Source: an uncultured bacterium (GTDB taxonomy: Bacteria > Bacillota_I > Bacilli_A > RF39 > UBA660). Taken from it: 43,289 nucleotides of DNA. Below the pieces are notes generated by a model. The model did no database searches, was not told where the DNA came from, and saw nothing but the letters and a program-made list of their open reading frames with translations. The position numbers and the translations under genes are program-made. This document shows positions 7,810-16,750 of the stretch, piece after piece; within the stretch, counting starts at the first letter, position 1; every line of letters begins with the position of its first letter. The DNA lies in the NCBI GenBank assembly GCA_959020415.1, contig CAUERX010000009.1, forward strand, positions 1 through 43,289, written 5' to 3'.

Positions 7810-7827
7810 AGCGAGAGCTCTTTTTTT
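7808..7827 (+). terminator. Terminator after the M18 aminopeptidase gene
   Basis: AGAGC / GCTCT with GAGA tetraloop followed by seven T, overlapping the stop codon. Confidence 0.75.
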
Positions 7828-7905
7828 AAATAAAATTTTGAAAATTTTGTCATAAATAGATTTATTTTGTGAAATATGGTAAAATTAATAACAGAGGTGA
7901 GTTTC

Positions 7906-8982
7906 ATGGGGGAAGAAGCAATTACAAGAATCTTTTTAATGATTATAACAACATTTTTATTTGTAGCTTTTGCAATGCCTTTTGTAAAAAAGTTGGCTTT
8001 TCATATCGGGGCACTAGATATACCAAGATCTGAAGAAGGACATAGACACATTCATAAAAAAACAACACCAAAACTTGGCGGGTTGGCAATGTTTTTGGGC
8101 TTTTTGTTTAGCTATATGATTTTTGGTGAGCCTAGTGGGACGATGAATTCAATTTTAATTGGTAGTTTTATAATTGTACTTACGGGAATAATTGACGATA
8201 TTCATTCAATAAAGGCTTCAGTTAAATTTGCTGGTCAAGTGATGGCAGCGGCTGTAATAACATTTTATGGTGGAATACTATTACAAGATTTAAGCGCTTT
8301 CGGATTTTATGTCGACTTTGGAATACTTGCTTATCCAATAACAATTTTCTTTATAGTAGCTTGTATTAACTGTGTTAATTTGATCGATGGCTTAGATGGT
8401 TTATCTGGAGGAATTAGTGCGATTTACTTTTTAACAATCGGTATTATTGCGGCTATTATGGGAAGCATGGGACTCGATGTTACATTAACATTTATAATGT
8501 TTGGAGCAGTATTAGGATTTTTAGTTCATAATTTTCACCCGGCGACAATATTTGCTGGTGATTCAGGTTCTATGTTTATGGGATTTATGATTGCAGTTAT
8601 TTCTTTATTAGGATTTAAAAATGTAACATTAACTTCATTAATAATTCCTCTTCTTATTTTAGCTATTCCAATTTTAGATACCTTCTTTGCTATTTTAAGA
8701 AGAAAATTAAAGGGCGAGAGTATTTCAACTCCCGACAAATCACATATTCATCATCAAATATTAAATATGCATTTTTCTTATAGAACATCAGTATTAATAA
8801 TTTATGGTATTCAAGGTTTGTTTGCGATTGCATCAATTGTATATGTGTTACAAGATAGAACTCTTGGTTATATTATATATACAATTTTAGTAATTATAGT
8901 AATGCTTTTGGTTTTAAAAACGGATGTTGTATTTAACCATGAAGATTTAGAAAAAAAATTAAAAAAAGGATCAAAAAAATAA
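7906..8982 (+). CDS. tagO: Undecaprenyl-phosphate N-acetylhexosamine-1-phosphate transferase (TagO/WecA type)
   Basis: 358-residue polytopic membrane enzyme with about 10-11 hydrophobic segments. It should transfer a HexNAc-1-phosphate from UDP-sugar to undecaprenyl phosphate, the first step of teichoic acid or other wall polysaccharide synthesis. Family motifs: HKKTTPKLGGLAMF, TGIIDDIHSIK (DD Mg2+ motif), NCVNLIDGLDGLSGG, FAGDSGSMFMGF, and the cytosolic SHIHHQIL, whose HIHH pattern is typical of WecA/TagO rather than MraY. The ATG at 7906 with AGAGGTGA upstream is preferred to an ATG 30 nt earlier that lacks a site. Confidence 0.92.
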   Translation: MGEEAITRIFLMIITTFLFVAFAMPFVKKLAFHIGALDIPRSEEGHRHIHKKTTPKLGGLAMFLGFLFSYMIFGEPSGTMNSILIGSFIIVLTGIIDDIHSIKASVKFAGQVMAAAVITFYGGILLQDLSAFGFYVDFGILAYPITIFFIVACINCVNLIDGLDGLSGGISAIYFLTIGIIAAIMGSMGLDVTLTFIMFGAVLGFLVHNFHPATIFAGDSGSMFMGFMIAVISLLGFKNVTLTSLIIPLLILAIPILDTFFAILRRKLKGESISTPDKSHIHHQILNMHFSYRTSVLIIYGIQGLFAIASIVYVLQDRTLGYIIYTILVIIVMLLVLKTDVVFNHEDLEKKLKKGSKK

Positions 8983-9007
8983 TTATGCATAATGCATAAT
9001 TTTTTTT
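8982..9007 (+). terminator. Terminator after tagO
   Basis: ATTATGC / GCATAAT stem, ATAAT loop, seven T. It contains the ATG at 8992 that would otherwise extend the next gene, which argues against that start. Confidence 0.75.
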
Positions 9008-9036
9008 ATTTAATTCATAATAAAAATGGTGATTTT

Positions 9037-9756
9037 ATGGGAACAAACTGGATAGAAGTTGGCGATGTGGTAATAAGAGCGATAGTTTCTTTGGTTACTT
9101 TATTTTTAGTAACTAAGCTACTTGGAAAAAAACAAGTGTCGCAGCTTAGCTTATTCGATTATGTAATTGGAATATCAATTGGTAACTTTGCGGCAGAAAT
9201 GACAATTAATGTCGATTCACAGTATATGAATGGAACGGTTGCAGTTTTAGTTTTTGGGTTAGTAGCTTATATGGTTTCTTTACTAACGATGAAGAGCATT
9301 CATTTAAGACGTTTTTTTATGGGGAAACCGACCTTATTAATTCAAGATGGTAAGATGTTGATGAAGGGTTTAAAAAAAGTGAAACTTGATGTTAATGATA
9401 TGCTTGAAGAATGTCGTGGTAATGGCTATTTTGATATTAGCGAAATTGCTTATGCGGTTATGGAAGCTAATGGTAAAATTAGTATTTTGCCTAAAAGTGA
9501 ATATAGACAGCCAACTTTAAAAGATTTAAATATAAAAGGTCAAAGGTCAGGATTATGTGCGAACGTAATTATCGACGGGAAATTAATGCAGGATGCAATA
9601 AATAATATGCATGTTGATGAGGATTGGATTTTACATGAATTAAAAATTCAAGGTAAGAAAATCGATAATGTATTGCTGGGCACTTTGGATGATAACCAGA
9701 AACTAGTAGTTTACGAAAAAAATGTCAATCAAGAAATAGAAGATGTTTTAGAATAG
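9037..9756 (+). CDS. DUF421 (YetF-like) membrane protein
   Basis: 239 residues from ATG 9037 (GGTGAT upstream). Three N-terminal membrane helices (about 10-85) carry the family motif KQVSQLSLFDYVIGISIGNFA; a cytoplasmic domain follows with KPTLLIQDGKMLMKGLKKVKLDVNDMLEECR and a second sheet (ADVIIDGKLM-like). This is the YetF/YkjA/YrbG family, often expressed in the forespore in Bacillus; molecular activity is not known. The longer ORF start at 8992 lies inside the tagO terminator and is rejected. Confidence 0.85.
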   Translation: MGTNWIEVGDVVIRAIVSLVTLFLVTKLLGKKQVSQLSLFDYVIGISIGNFAAEMTINVDSQYMNGTVAVLVFGLVAYMVSLLTMKSIHLRRFFMGKPTLLIQDGKMLMKGLKKVKLDVNDMLEECRGNGYFDISEIAYAVMEANGKISILPKSEYRQPTLKDLNIKGQRSGLCANVIIDGKLMQDAINNMHVDEDWILHELKIQGKKIDNVLLGTLDDNQKLVVYEKNVNQEIEDVLE

Positions 9757-9783
9757 ACAACAATATTAGTTATTTGTTATACT
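9754..9783 (+). promoter_or_regulatory. Promoter of the NUDIX gene
   Basis: TAGACA (overlapping the DUF421 stop), 18-nt spacer, TATACT, 18 nt before the ATG at 9801. Confidence 0.55.
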
Positions 9784-9800
9784 AAATATTGGTGATAGAT

Positions 9801-10238
9801 ATGGCAAGACATTTTTGTGCATCAGCATTTGTAATTAATCCAAAGAATAAAAAAATATTATTAGTGAAACATCACTTATTTGATAAATGGGTACAACCGG
9901 GAGGGCATATTGAAGACGATGAGACTCCAGAGGAGGCAGCCGCTCGTGAAGTTTTTGAAGAAACAGGAATCAGAATTAAATTAATTGGTGAACGCTTTCC
10001 AAGGGAAGATGATATGATTAGGCCGCTTGGAATTCAATGCAATCGTAAAGATAATGGTGATAAGCATTTTGATATTATTTATGCAGCTATTCCAAATAAT
10101 GGTGATGCTGATTTAATTGTAAGTGATGAAAGTACAGGAATTGGATGGTTTTCAAGAAATGAACTTGAAAATTTACCAATATTTCCTGACGTAAAAATTA
10201 CGATGGATTATATTTTAAAAAAATATTTTAGTAGTTAA
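9801..10238 (+). CDS. NUDIX hydrolase
   Basis: 145 residues, a single NUDIX domain. The Nudix box G-x5-E-x7-REVFEETGI is complete (GGHIEDDETPEEAAAREVFE, about residues 38-60), so Mg2+-dependent cleavage of a nucleoside-diphosphate-linked substrate is expected. The substrate cannot be told from the sequence; RxxHFDIIYAA and ESTGIGWFSRNEL resemble the MutT/ADP-ribose group. ATG 9801 follows GGTGAT; the upstream GTG-type extension of four residues would lie on the ribosome site. Stands alone between a promoter and a bidirectional terminator. Confidence 0.9.
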   Translation: MARHFCASAFVINPKNKKILLVKHHLFDKWVQPGGHIEDDETPEEAAAREVFEETGIRIKLIGERFPREDDMIRPLGIQCNRKDNGDKHFDIIYAAIPNNGDADLIVSDESTGIGWFSRNELENLPIFPDVKITMDYILKKYFSS

Positions 10239-10268
10239 AAAAGTACTTCAAATTTGAAGTACTTTTTT
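10237..10268. terminator. Bidirectional terminator between NUDIX and exchanger genes
   Basis: A perfect 32-bp palindrome: AAAAAAGTACTTCAAA followed directly by its complement. It serves convergent genes and overlaps both stop codons. Confidence 0.85.
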
Positions 10269-11286
10269 AACGAATAATACCAGTAAAAACTAGAACTAAG
10301 AATAAAAGGTAGAAGGCACCGCAAGTAAGTAGCATTTTTACAGTCATATGGTCTTTAGCTTTTAATTCAAAAAGTAGCAAACTAGCTGATGTTATTGCAA
10401 TAATAGCTGAAAGGATAGTTCCAGTGTTAGTTAATGACCAGTCAGTTAGTAGAATACCAATACCGGGAAGAATAGATGCTTGAAACATCATAGCTCCAGT
10501 TATATTTCCTAAAGCAAGGGTATCTTTTTCTCTAGATATCCAAATAACGCTGTTAAATTTTTCTGGAAGTTCGGTAGCAATGGGTGTTATGATAATAGCA
10601 AGGACAAATGCGGGAATGTGTAAAAGTGCTGAAATATAACTAATTGAATCTACGAATTTTTCTGCTCCAATAATAATTAAAATTAGGGCAAGGACTGCTT
10701 GAATAACAACAAGGATAATGACGTTTTTATGTTTCATTATTTTTTTACTGTGGAAAGAAAAATATAAATCTGGTAAGTCACTATTTTCTTCTCTAGTTTC
10801 TTTAACTAATTTTAAAATATAGATAAAATAGCTCAGAAACAAAACGAATGCTAAGAAAATTTTAAGGCTTTTAAGAGTCTCTGGTAGTAGTCCACAGCCT
10901 AGAGCTATAAGAAAGGCAAAAATGAAAAATTTTAAGTCGTGTGAGATATTTTCAGTATTAACTATTACTTTATCGTGATGTTTTCTTTTTTTCTTAAAGG
11001 CAATAACAGCGCATCCTGTTACGAACATAGTTAAGGTTGAAAGCATAAGTGGTGCACCTAAGATTGCTCCAATTCCAATTTCATTCGAGTGTTCATTATT
11101 ACCTGAGAATAGTGCGATGATTGGGATTAGAGTTTCTGGTAAAGCGGTACCAATAGCGGCTAAAACCGATCCCACAGCCCCTTCTGATAGCTTTAATAGT
11201 TTACCTAACCATTCAATAGCGTTTACAAATAATTCAGCTGCAATTAAGATAATTATTAAACTTATGAATAATATAATAAATTCCAT
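10267..11286 (-). CDS. Sodium/calcium exchanger family membrane protein
   Basis: 339 residues with about ten hydrophobic segments in two halves, each carrying an alpha-repeat: AAIGTALPETLIPIIALF (around residue 40-60) and ITPIATELPEKFNSVIWI (around 235-252). The acidic TALPET/TELPEK motifs bind the cation in CaCA-superfamily antiporters, so export of Ca2+ or a similar cation in exchange for H+ or Na+ is expected. AAAAGGTGATAAAAT precedes the ATG on the minus strand. It converges with the NUDIX gene. Confidence 0.9.
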   Translation of the reverse strand: MEFIILFISLIIILIAAELFVNAIEWLGKLLKLSEGAVGSVLAAIGTALPETLIPIIALFSGNNEHSNEIGIGAILGAPLMLSTLTMFVTGCAVIAFKKKRKHHDKVIVNTENISHDLKFFIFAFLIALGCGLLPETLKSLKIFLAFVLFLSYFIYILKLVKETREENSDLPDLYFSFHSKKIMKHKNVIILVVIQAVLALILIIIGAEKFVDSISYISALLHIPAFVLAIIITPIATELPEKFNSVIWISREKDTLALGNITGAMMFQASILPGIGILLTDWSLTNTGTILSAIIAITSASLLLFELKAKDHMTVKMLLTCGAFYLLFLVLVFTGIIR

Positions 11287-11338
11287 ATTTTATCACCTTT
11301 TTCATAATACTCTCGTTTTAAATTTTAGTCAATAAAAT

Positions 11339-11360
11339 AAACTCTTTATTTTAAGAGTTT
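11339..11360 (-). terminator. Possible terminator after the nuclease gene
   Basis: AAACTCTT / AAGAGTTT stem spanning the end of the nuclease gene, with a T-rich but interrupted tail on the minus strand (TATTTTATT). Confidence 0.45.
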
Positions 11361-11981
11361 ATCAAGTTCTTTATTAATTTTATTGTTTAGTTTTCTTTTA
11401 GTTTTTTTAATAGTCTTTTTGCGATATTTTTTGCTGAAGATACAAAGAATAATTATAAGTATTAATAGGGCACTGGCGATATAATATTCGGTATAGTCTT
11501 CTTTATATTCTCCCCATATTCCTACCTTATCTTTTTTTGCTTGTTTTTCTAATTGTTGGAGATCAAGAGTATATTTATAATCACCATATAAATAAGCAAC
11601 TTTGGCAAGACCATTTTCAATTAGTTTTCCTTGTAAAAGTTCGCCATCGACAAAAACCCAAGCTAAATCTCGATCATATTTATCAGTTTTATCGCTGTTT
11701 GGATCATATTCTAGTTTAATCTTTTTGGCTTTTTTTAATTCATTACATGTGTAATTACTGGCTTCTTTACCGAATGGTTCTTTACCTTTAGTTGGATGTT
11801 TGGTTTCAGGGGTGTCAATGGCTAGAAATCTAACTTTAGTTTCTTTGTTATTTACAGTAAAGGTTGCGGTATCACCATCGACACATTTACTTAATTTTAT
11901 TTCCTGTTCTTGAGCATTTACAAGATTTATACTAGCTAAAAAGCAGATCGCTATGCTGATAATTATTTTGTTTGTTTTCAT
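11346..11981 (-). CDS. Secreted, membrane-anchored thermonuclease (SNase family)
   Basis: 211 residues: an N-terminal signal peptide (IIISIAICFLASINLVNA), a staphylococcal-nuclease domain (about 28-150), one transmembrane helix (about 165-185) and a very basic cytosolic tail of Lys/Arg. Catalytic residues are recognisable: VDGDT (metal Asp), VRFLAIDTPET (Arg35/Asp40/Glu43 equivalents) and DKYDRDLAWVFVDG (Arg87 equivalent). It should cleave extracellular DNA or RNA with Ca2+. Unlike free secreted nucleases, it appears tethered by its C-terminus. GAGGT precedes the ATG on the minus strand. Confidence 0.9.
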   Translation of the reverse strand: MKTNKIIISIAICFLASINLVNAQEQEIKLSKCVDGDTATFTVNNKETKVRFLAIDTPETKHPTKGKEPFGKEASNYTCNELKKAKKIKLEYDPNSDKTDKYDRDLAWVFVDGELLQGKLIENGLAKVAYLYGDYKYTLDLQQLEKQAKKDKVGIWGEYKEDYTEYYIASALLILIIILCIFSKKYRKKTIKKTKRKLNNKINKELDKLLK

Positions 11982-12247
11982 ATTTTTACCTCACTATACT
12001 ATTATACAAAAAAATATGATAAAATCCTAGTTAATATTAAAAAGACAACTTTATATGTTGTCATTTCAGACTGTTGACAAAAGAGAAAGAAAATTGTTAA
12101 CGATCTTTTAATTTTGAAAAAAATGTATTATAATTAACATGTAAGGTTGCTTTATTATTTCCAAATTAAAAGCTTACTAAAACTTACTTTTTATTTATAT
12201 TTTTGGCATAATTATATTGTAAATAATAAAGAAAGTAAGTGATATTT
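11982..12247. other. Intergenic region at the border of decayed mobile DNA
   Basis: No gene is seen. A GACAAC/GTTGTC hairpin lies at 12044-12062 with a T-run on its minus-strand side. The sequences around 12184 (AACTTACTTTTT) and 12230 (AAAGAAAGTAAGT) are roughly inverted and may be the remains of an insertion-sequence end. Confidence 0.3.
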
Positions 12248-12787
12248 ATGTTAACCAAAAGACCACAAAGACAATATGTAAGTTAAATAGTAAATTTAGA
12301 AGATATGATACCACAAAATCATTTTTTAAGAGTAATAGAAAAATATTTTAATTGGAATTTTATATATGAAGAAGTAGAAAAACAATATTCATTATTTGGA
12401 AGACCAAGTATAGATCCAGTGGAATTGTTTAAAATTTGCATATTAAAGTTTCTTTTTCACGAAGATAGCTTAAGAAGAACATATGAAAATTTAAAATATA
12501 ATAATTTGTATTGATGGTTTATTGGATACAATTTAAATGAAGAAGTACCAATCATTCAACATACTCTCAAAATTATAAAAGAAGATTTTGCAAGTTAGAA
12601 AAAGATATATTACAAATAGTATTTGATAAAGTAATAGATTTATTAATAGAACATAACTGTTTAGATATGATTGTTATATATATTGACTCAACGAATACTA
12701 AAAGCATGCGCCAATAAAAAGAAAAATCATAAAGAATTAATAAAAATAGAAGCAAAAAAATATCAAAAAGGATTAGAATTGGAAATA
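12248..12787 (+). pseudogene. Remnant of an IS1182/DUF772-type transposase
   Basis: In frame from the ATG at 12248 one reads LEDMIPQNHFLRVIEKYF, GRPSIDPVELFKICILKFLF, DSLRRTYENLKYN and then WFIGYNLNEEVP, the N-terminal pattern of IS1182-like transposases. It is broken by TAA at 12284, TGA at 12512 (where relatives have Arg before WF), TAG near 12596 and a frameshift near 12710 that splits IDSTN from KACANKKK. Only about 180 of the usual 450-500 residues remain, and the second half of the catalytic core is missing. Clearly dead. Confidence 0.85.
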
Positions 12788-13557
12788 GCTTTAAAAGCTT
12801 TTCGAGAAGATGATTTTAAACAGTTGATGGATATTTTATCACCAAGCAAGAAAGATAAGATTGTATAGGATAAAAGTTCTTTAGATGGTAAGCGGGAAGT
12901 TTTAGATTTCCTTAAGCCAAATAATGTGTAAATATTGGATTTATCCACCGAAAAACAAAACACTTCTAAAATCGAAGAAGAATCTTTCAATAGACTAGTC
13001 TCAGCTGAAGATTCTTTAAATGGTGATGCGAGGTTGATTGAGGTGATTGCTTCAAGTGAAGGTTCAGGAATTGATGATGACCGAATAAGTTTTGAAACTG
13101 GAGTTAATAACGGGCATCTACCTTCTTTATATTTTGATTTAAGTGATGATGATAAATCTAAGTTAGGTTCTGAATTTGTTAGTAGGTATTAATCGGTAAT
13201 GGCATATTATAAGAAAAATGGAACTGTGAATGTTCCTTATGATAAAATGTATTATTTTCCGCTTAACATTGGGGAGAAAGGCTCTTACCCAATTGGCAAG
13301 CATTTACACGATATAAGATGAAAGTATTTTTCGGGAAAAATTTCTAGCTTGGAAAAGAAACTATGGGAAGATTTATTGAAGGTTCAAAATTATATTTATC
13401 TTTAGAAAACAAGCCGAGATATTGAAAAACTGATAGGAACTTTCTGGAGACTTTTAGTAATTTAAACTTTGAAAATGATAGTCTTGAAGCAATTGTTAAT
13501 GGAAAAAAGTAGGAAGAAGAAGATAGACCTTTTTTTAGTTAAATTAAAAGAATTTTT
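12788..13557 (+). pseudogene. Decayed gene with a helicase-associated (HA) domain
   Basis: One frame (that of 12935-13192) can be followed across stops at 12866, 12928, 13190, 13318 and beyond. Near 13200-13370 it reads AYYKKNGTVNVPYDK, PIGKHLHDIR and KYFSGKISSLEKKLWEDL, the repeat pattern of HA domains found at the C-terminus of superfamily II helicases of mobile origin. The 85-residue open piece at 12935-13192 (SFNRLVSAEDSL, FDLSDDDKSKLGSEF) is part of the same relic, not a gene. The joint with the transposase relic is not exact. Confidence 0.6.
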
Positions 13558-13661
13558 GGTTATTATTTTGAGTATACTTAAATAATGCTTTTAATAAGCT
13601 AATAGATTCGATTAATAAGATGATTTTTATTATGTTATTTTGGTGTTATCCTTTACTTTTA

Positions 13662-13690
13662 TTTACAATCTGCCTTGGAAGTGATATAAT
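13662..13690 (+). promoter_or_regulatory. typA promoter
   Basis: -35 TTTACA, 17-nt spacer, -10 TATAAT, 31 nt before the ATG at 13722. It rules out the longer reading frame starting at 13620. Confidence 0.7.
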
Positions 13691-13721
13691 TATTCCTAGC
13701 GCCAGAGAGAGAGGTTTTTTT

Positions 13722-15533
13722 ATGAACAAAAGAAATATAGCAATTATTGCTCACGTAGACCACGGGAAAACAACCCTTGTGGATAAATTATTACAAATGT
13801 CGGGAACATTTAGAGAAAATGAAGAGGTAGTTAACTGTGTTATGGATTCTAACGCGATCGAAAGGGAACGTGGAATTACTATTTTAGCTAAAACAACTGC
13901 TATTGATTATAAAGGATATCGTATTAATATTTTAGATACTCCAGGCCATGCTGATTTTGGTGGGGAAGTTGAACGTATCATGAATATGGTTGACGGAGTA
14001 TTATTGGTAGTTGATTCATATGAGGGAACAATGCCACAAACACGCTTTGTTCTTAAGAAGGCATTAGAAGCTAAGGTAACACCTATCGTTGTTGTTAACA
14101 AGGTTGATAAGGATTCAGCGCGTCCTAAAGAAGTAGTGGATGAAGTTTTAGATTTATTTATTGAGCTTGGTGCGAGTATTGAACAACTTGATTTTCCAGT
14201 TATTTATGCTTCAGGTTTGTCAGGAACGTCTTCTTTAGATCCAGATGTAAGTACACAAAAGCCAACAATGGATCCAATTTTAGATGCGGTTATTGAACAT
14301 ATTCCAGAACCAGATGTTGATTCGGAGGGATCATTACAATTTCAACCTGCATTATTAGATTATAACGACTTTGTTGGACGTATCGGTGTAGGTTTAATTA
14401 AACGCGGAACTTTAAAACTTAATAGTATGGCTTCTTGTGTGAGACTTGATGGAAGTATTAAACAATTTAGAGTTCAGAAAATATTTGGTTATTTAGGGTT
14501 ACAAAAGCTAGAAATTTCAGAAGCGCATGCTGGAGATATTGTAGCTATTGCAGGTCTTCCAGATATTTCTGTTGGTGAAACAGTTTGTGAAGTTGGCAAG
14601 GAAGAAGCTTTACCTCATTTACGTATTGATGAGCCAACTTTGCAGATGACTTTTGGGGTTAATACTAGCCCATTTAATGGTCGTGAAGGGAAGTTTTTAA
14701 CTGCTCGCAAGATAGAAGAAAGATTAATTAAGGAAACCGAAAAAGATGTTTCTTTAAAATTCGAACAAGTTGATTCAGAATCATGGATGGTTTCTGGTCG
14801 TGGAGAATTGCATTTATCTATTTTAATTGAAAATATGCGTCGTGAAGGGTATGAATTACAAGTTTCTAAACCACAAATTATTACAAAAGAGATTGATGGA
14901 AAACTTTGTGAACCATTTGAAGATGTTCAGATTGATGTTCCTGAAGAATATGTAGGAAATGTTATTGAATTATTAGGTGCTCGCGGTGGTATGATGGAAA
15001 ACATGGAAAATCGTGAAAGACAAGTTCGCTTAAACTATACAATTCCATCTCGTGGTCTTATTGGATTTATGACTGAGTTTATGACATTGACTAAAGGATA
15101 TGGAATGATTAATCATACGTTTAAAGAATATTTACCTATGGTATCAACTGCTGTTGGTCAAAGAAAAAACGGTGTTCTTGTATCAATGGAGAATGGGAAA
15201 GCAACTGCTTATTCTTTAGGGGCTTTGGAAGATCGCGGAATTATGTTTATTGGTCCAGGTACTGAAGTTTATGAAGGTATGATTGTTGGTGAAAATAATC
15301 ACGATAATGATTTAGCAGTTAATGTTGTTAAGGGTAAGAATTTAACTAATACACGTTCAGCTGGTAAGGATAACACAGTTGTTTTAAAACGTCCTCGCGA
15401 AATGAGCTTGGAAGTTTGCCTAGATTATATTAATGAAGATGAACTAGTTGAAGTTACACCACTTAACTATCGTTTACGTAAGAAAATATTAAATGCTAAT
15501 GACCGTAAAAAATACAACAATAAGAAAAATTAG
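13722..15533 (+). CDS. typA: Translational GTPase TypA/BipA
   Basis: 603 residues, the usual size. GTPase motifs: AHVDHGKTTL (G1), RGITI (G2), DTPGHADFGGEV (G3), NKVDKDSARP (G4), followed by EF-Tu domain 2, EF-G-like domains III and V and the TypA-specific C-terminal domain (RSAGKDNTVVLKRPREMSLE, then NYRLRKKIL). It binds ribosomes and helps 50S assembly or translation under stress and cold. The ATG at 13722 is preceded by AGAGAGAGG and begins the conserved MNKRNIAIIAHVDHG. Monocistronic. Confidence 0.97.
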   Translation: MNKRNIAIIAHVDHGKTTLVDKLLQMSGTFRENEEVVNCVMDSNAIERERGITILAKTTAIDYKGYRINILDTPGHADFGGEVERIMNMVDGVLLVVDSYEGTMPQTRFVLKKALEAKVTPIVVVNKVDKDSARPKEVVDEVLDLFIELGASIEQLDFPVIYASGLSGTSSLDPDVSTQKPTMDPILDAVIEHIPEPDVDSEGSLQFQPALLDYNDFVGRIGVGLIKRGTLKLNSMASCVRLDGSIKQFRVQKIFGYLGLQKLEISEAHAGDIVAIAGLPDISVGETVCEVGKEEALPHLRIDEPTLQMTFGVNTSPFNGREGKFLTARKIEERLIKETEKDVSLKFEQVDSESWMVSGRGELHLSILIENMRREGYELQVSKPQIITKEIDGKLCEPFEDVQIDVPEEYVGNVIELLGARGGMMENMENRERQVRLNYTIPSRGLIGFMTEFMTLTKGYGMINHTFKEYLPMVSTAVGQRKNGVLVSMENGKATAYSLGALEDRGIMFIGPGTEVYEGMIVGENNHDNDLAVNVVKGKNLTNTRSAGKDNTVVLKRPREMSLEVCLDYINEDELVEVTPLNYRLRKKILNANDRKKYNNKKN

Positions 15534-15567
15534 TGATTTTTCGATTTTCTTACCATTGTTTATTATT

Positions 15568-15593
15568 AGGCTACTATTTATGTAGCTTTTTTT
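15568..15593 (+). terminator. typA terminator
   Basis: AGGCTAC / GTAGCTT (one wobble) around TATTTAT, then seven T. The rest of 15534-15780 is a non-coding AT-rich leader for the zinc-ribbon gene. Confidence 0.7.
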
Positions 15594-15780
15594 AAAAGGC
15601 TATTAGTTTTAAAAGTTAAAAAGTGTAAATATTTTAGGAACTTTTCTTATCTATTTGCATATTATTTAAATATATGTTATATTATATCTGGTTTAAAAAT
15701 TATTATGTCCCTTCCTTTTATTAAATAAGAAGTCAGGTCAATAGTTCTAAATCAAATATTTTAAAAGGAGGGAAAGTTCA

Positions 15781-15969
15781 ATGGAAAAGCAAGATAAGAC
15801 AATTATTTGTAAAGATTGTGGTCAAGAATTTATTTTCACTGTTGGTGAACAAGAATTCTACGAAGAAAAAGGTTTCGCTAACGAGCCTGTTAGATGTAAA
15901 GAATGTCGTGATAAAAGAAAAGCTGATAAAGCATCTTTTAACAACAGATATGAAGACAGAAATAACTAA
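15781..15969 (+). CDS. Small zinc-ribbon protein
   Basis: 62 residues with two CxxC pairs (CKDCGQEFIF and CKECRDKRKAD) spaced about 35 residues apart, a complete four-cysteine zinc ribbon of the 'probable zinc-ribbon' family common in Bacillota and often called a cold-shock-like CxxC protein. The middle EQEFYEEKGFANEPVRC is the family signature. A very strong site, AAAAGGAGGGAAAG, precedes the ATG, and a leader of over 100 nt lies upstream, so high expression is likely. Function unknown; binding of nucleic acid or ribosomes is possible. Confidence 0.85.
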   Translation: MEKQDKTIICKDCGQEFIFTVGEQEFYEEKGFANEPVRCKECRDKRKADKASFNNRYEDRNN

Positions 15970-15983
15970 TTAGTTAACTAATA

Positions 15984-16011
15984 AAAACTCCTAACTTAGA
16001 TTAGGAGTTTT
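15984..16011. terminator. Bidirectional terminator between convergent zinc-ribbon and lipoprotein genes
   Basis: AAAACTCCTAA / TTAGGAGTTTT, 11 bp, six-base loop, with T-rich flanks on both strands. Confidence 0.85.
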
Positions 16012-16690
16012 CTTTTGTTTTATAAGTTGTTTCGAATTTTACTTCTTCTTTATTGTCAAAGGAAGGGATAATAGAAATTTCGTAGTTATAAGCGTTTTCA
16101 AATGATATTTTTATATCAGGGCTATTATAGTTAATACTTTTTCTGATAACAATAGTTCCTCCTTTCATTTTTTCTTTATGGTATAGCAAATCAACATCTT
16201 GATATTTATCATTATCATTTAATTCAATAGCGTTGATTTTAAAGTTTTTAATTTCTTTGTTTAGTTTAATAATAATAAAATTAGAAGTTTTATCGAGAAG
16301 AATATTAGTGTTATCATCATTTAGTTCTTGGTTTTTTTCGTATGAAATATCATAAAAATCAGTATCGTTGTATTTAGCTTCTAATTTTTTTAGATATGGT
16401 CCAATTTTATTGTTTTTTGCGTATTTATCTTCATAACCTAAATAATCATCAGATACACTGTAGTAATAAGCGTTTTTTGTAGTTTTAATAGTTAATTTAT
16501 TATCTAAATTATCAATTTTATTATTAGAAGTAAATGTAGTATCTAATAGTTTAGTAATTTTGTTATAGTCTTCTTTTAAAATGGTCGTGTCGTTATATTT
16601 TATTTCAGTTATTTTTCCTTCTATTTCTACTTTGTTGGTACAACCAGTTAAGATAAATATAATAGTAAGTGCGAGTAAAAGTTTTTTCAT
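16001..16690 (-). CDS. Lipoprotein of unknown function
   Basis: 229 residues beginning MKKLLLALTIIFILTGC: a short signal peptide with a lipobox (LTGC), so the mature protein should be lipid-anchored outside the cytoplasmic membrane. The rest is Lys/Asn/Asp-rich and mostly beta-strand in pattern, with no domain I recognise. The ATG at 16690 is chosen over a GTG three codons earlier because AGGTGA sits six bases before it. Next to the cotJ operon on the same strand but separated by a terminator. Confidence 0.8.
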   Translation of the reverse strand: MKKLLLALTIIFILTGCTNKVEIEGKITEIKYNDTTILKEDYNKITKLLDTTFTSNNKIDNLDNKLTIKTTKNAYYYSVSDDYLGYEDKYAKNNKIGPYLKKLEAKYNDTDFYDISYEKNQELNDDNTNILLDKTSNFIIIKLNKEIKNFKINAIELNDNDKYQDVDLLYHKEKMKGGTIVIRKSINYNSPDIKISFENAYNYEISIIPSFDNKEEVKFETTYKTKENS

Positions 16691-16723
16691 AGTAATCACC
16701 TGTTTTTATTATGATTATTTGCA

Positions 16724-16750
16724 CGAAAAAAATACTTGTAAAAGTATTTT
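16724..16750 (-). terminator. Terminator of the cotJ operon
   Basis: Minus strand: AAAATACTT / AAGTATTTT hairpin with a 4-nt loop and a T-run, directly after cotJC. Confidence 0.7.

Noticed and set aside
12305..12514. 69-residue open frame as a gene
   Set aside because: It is the middle of a transposase relic cut by stops on both sides.
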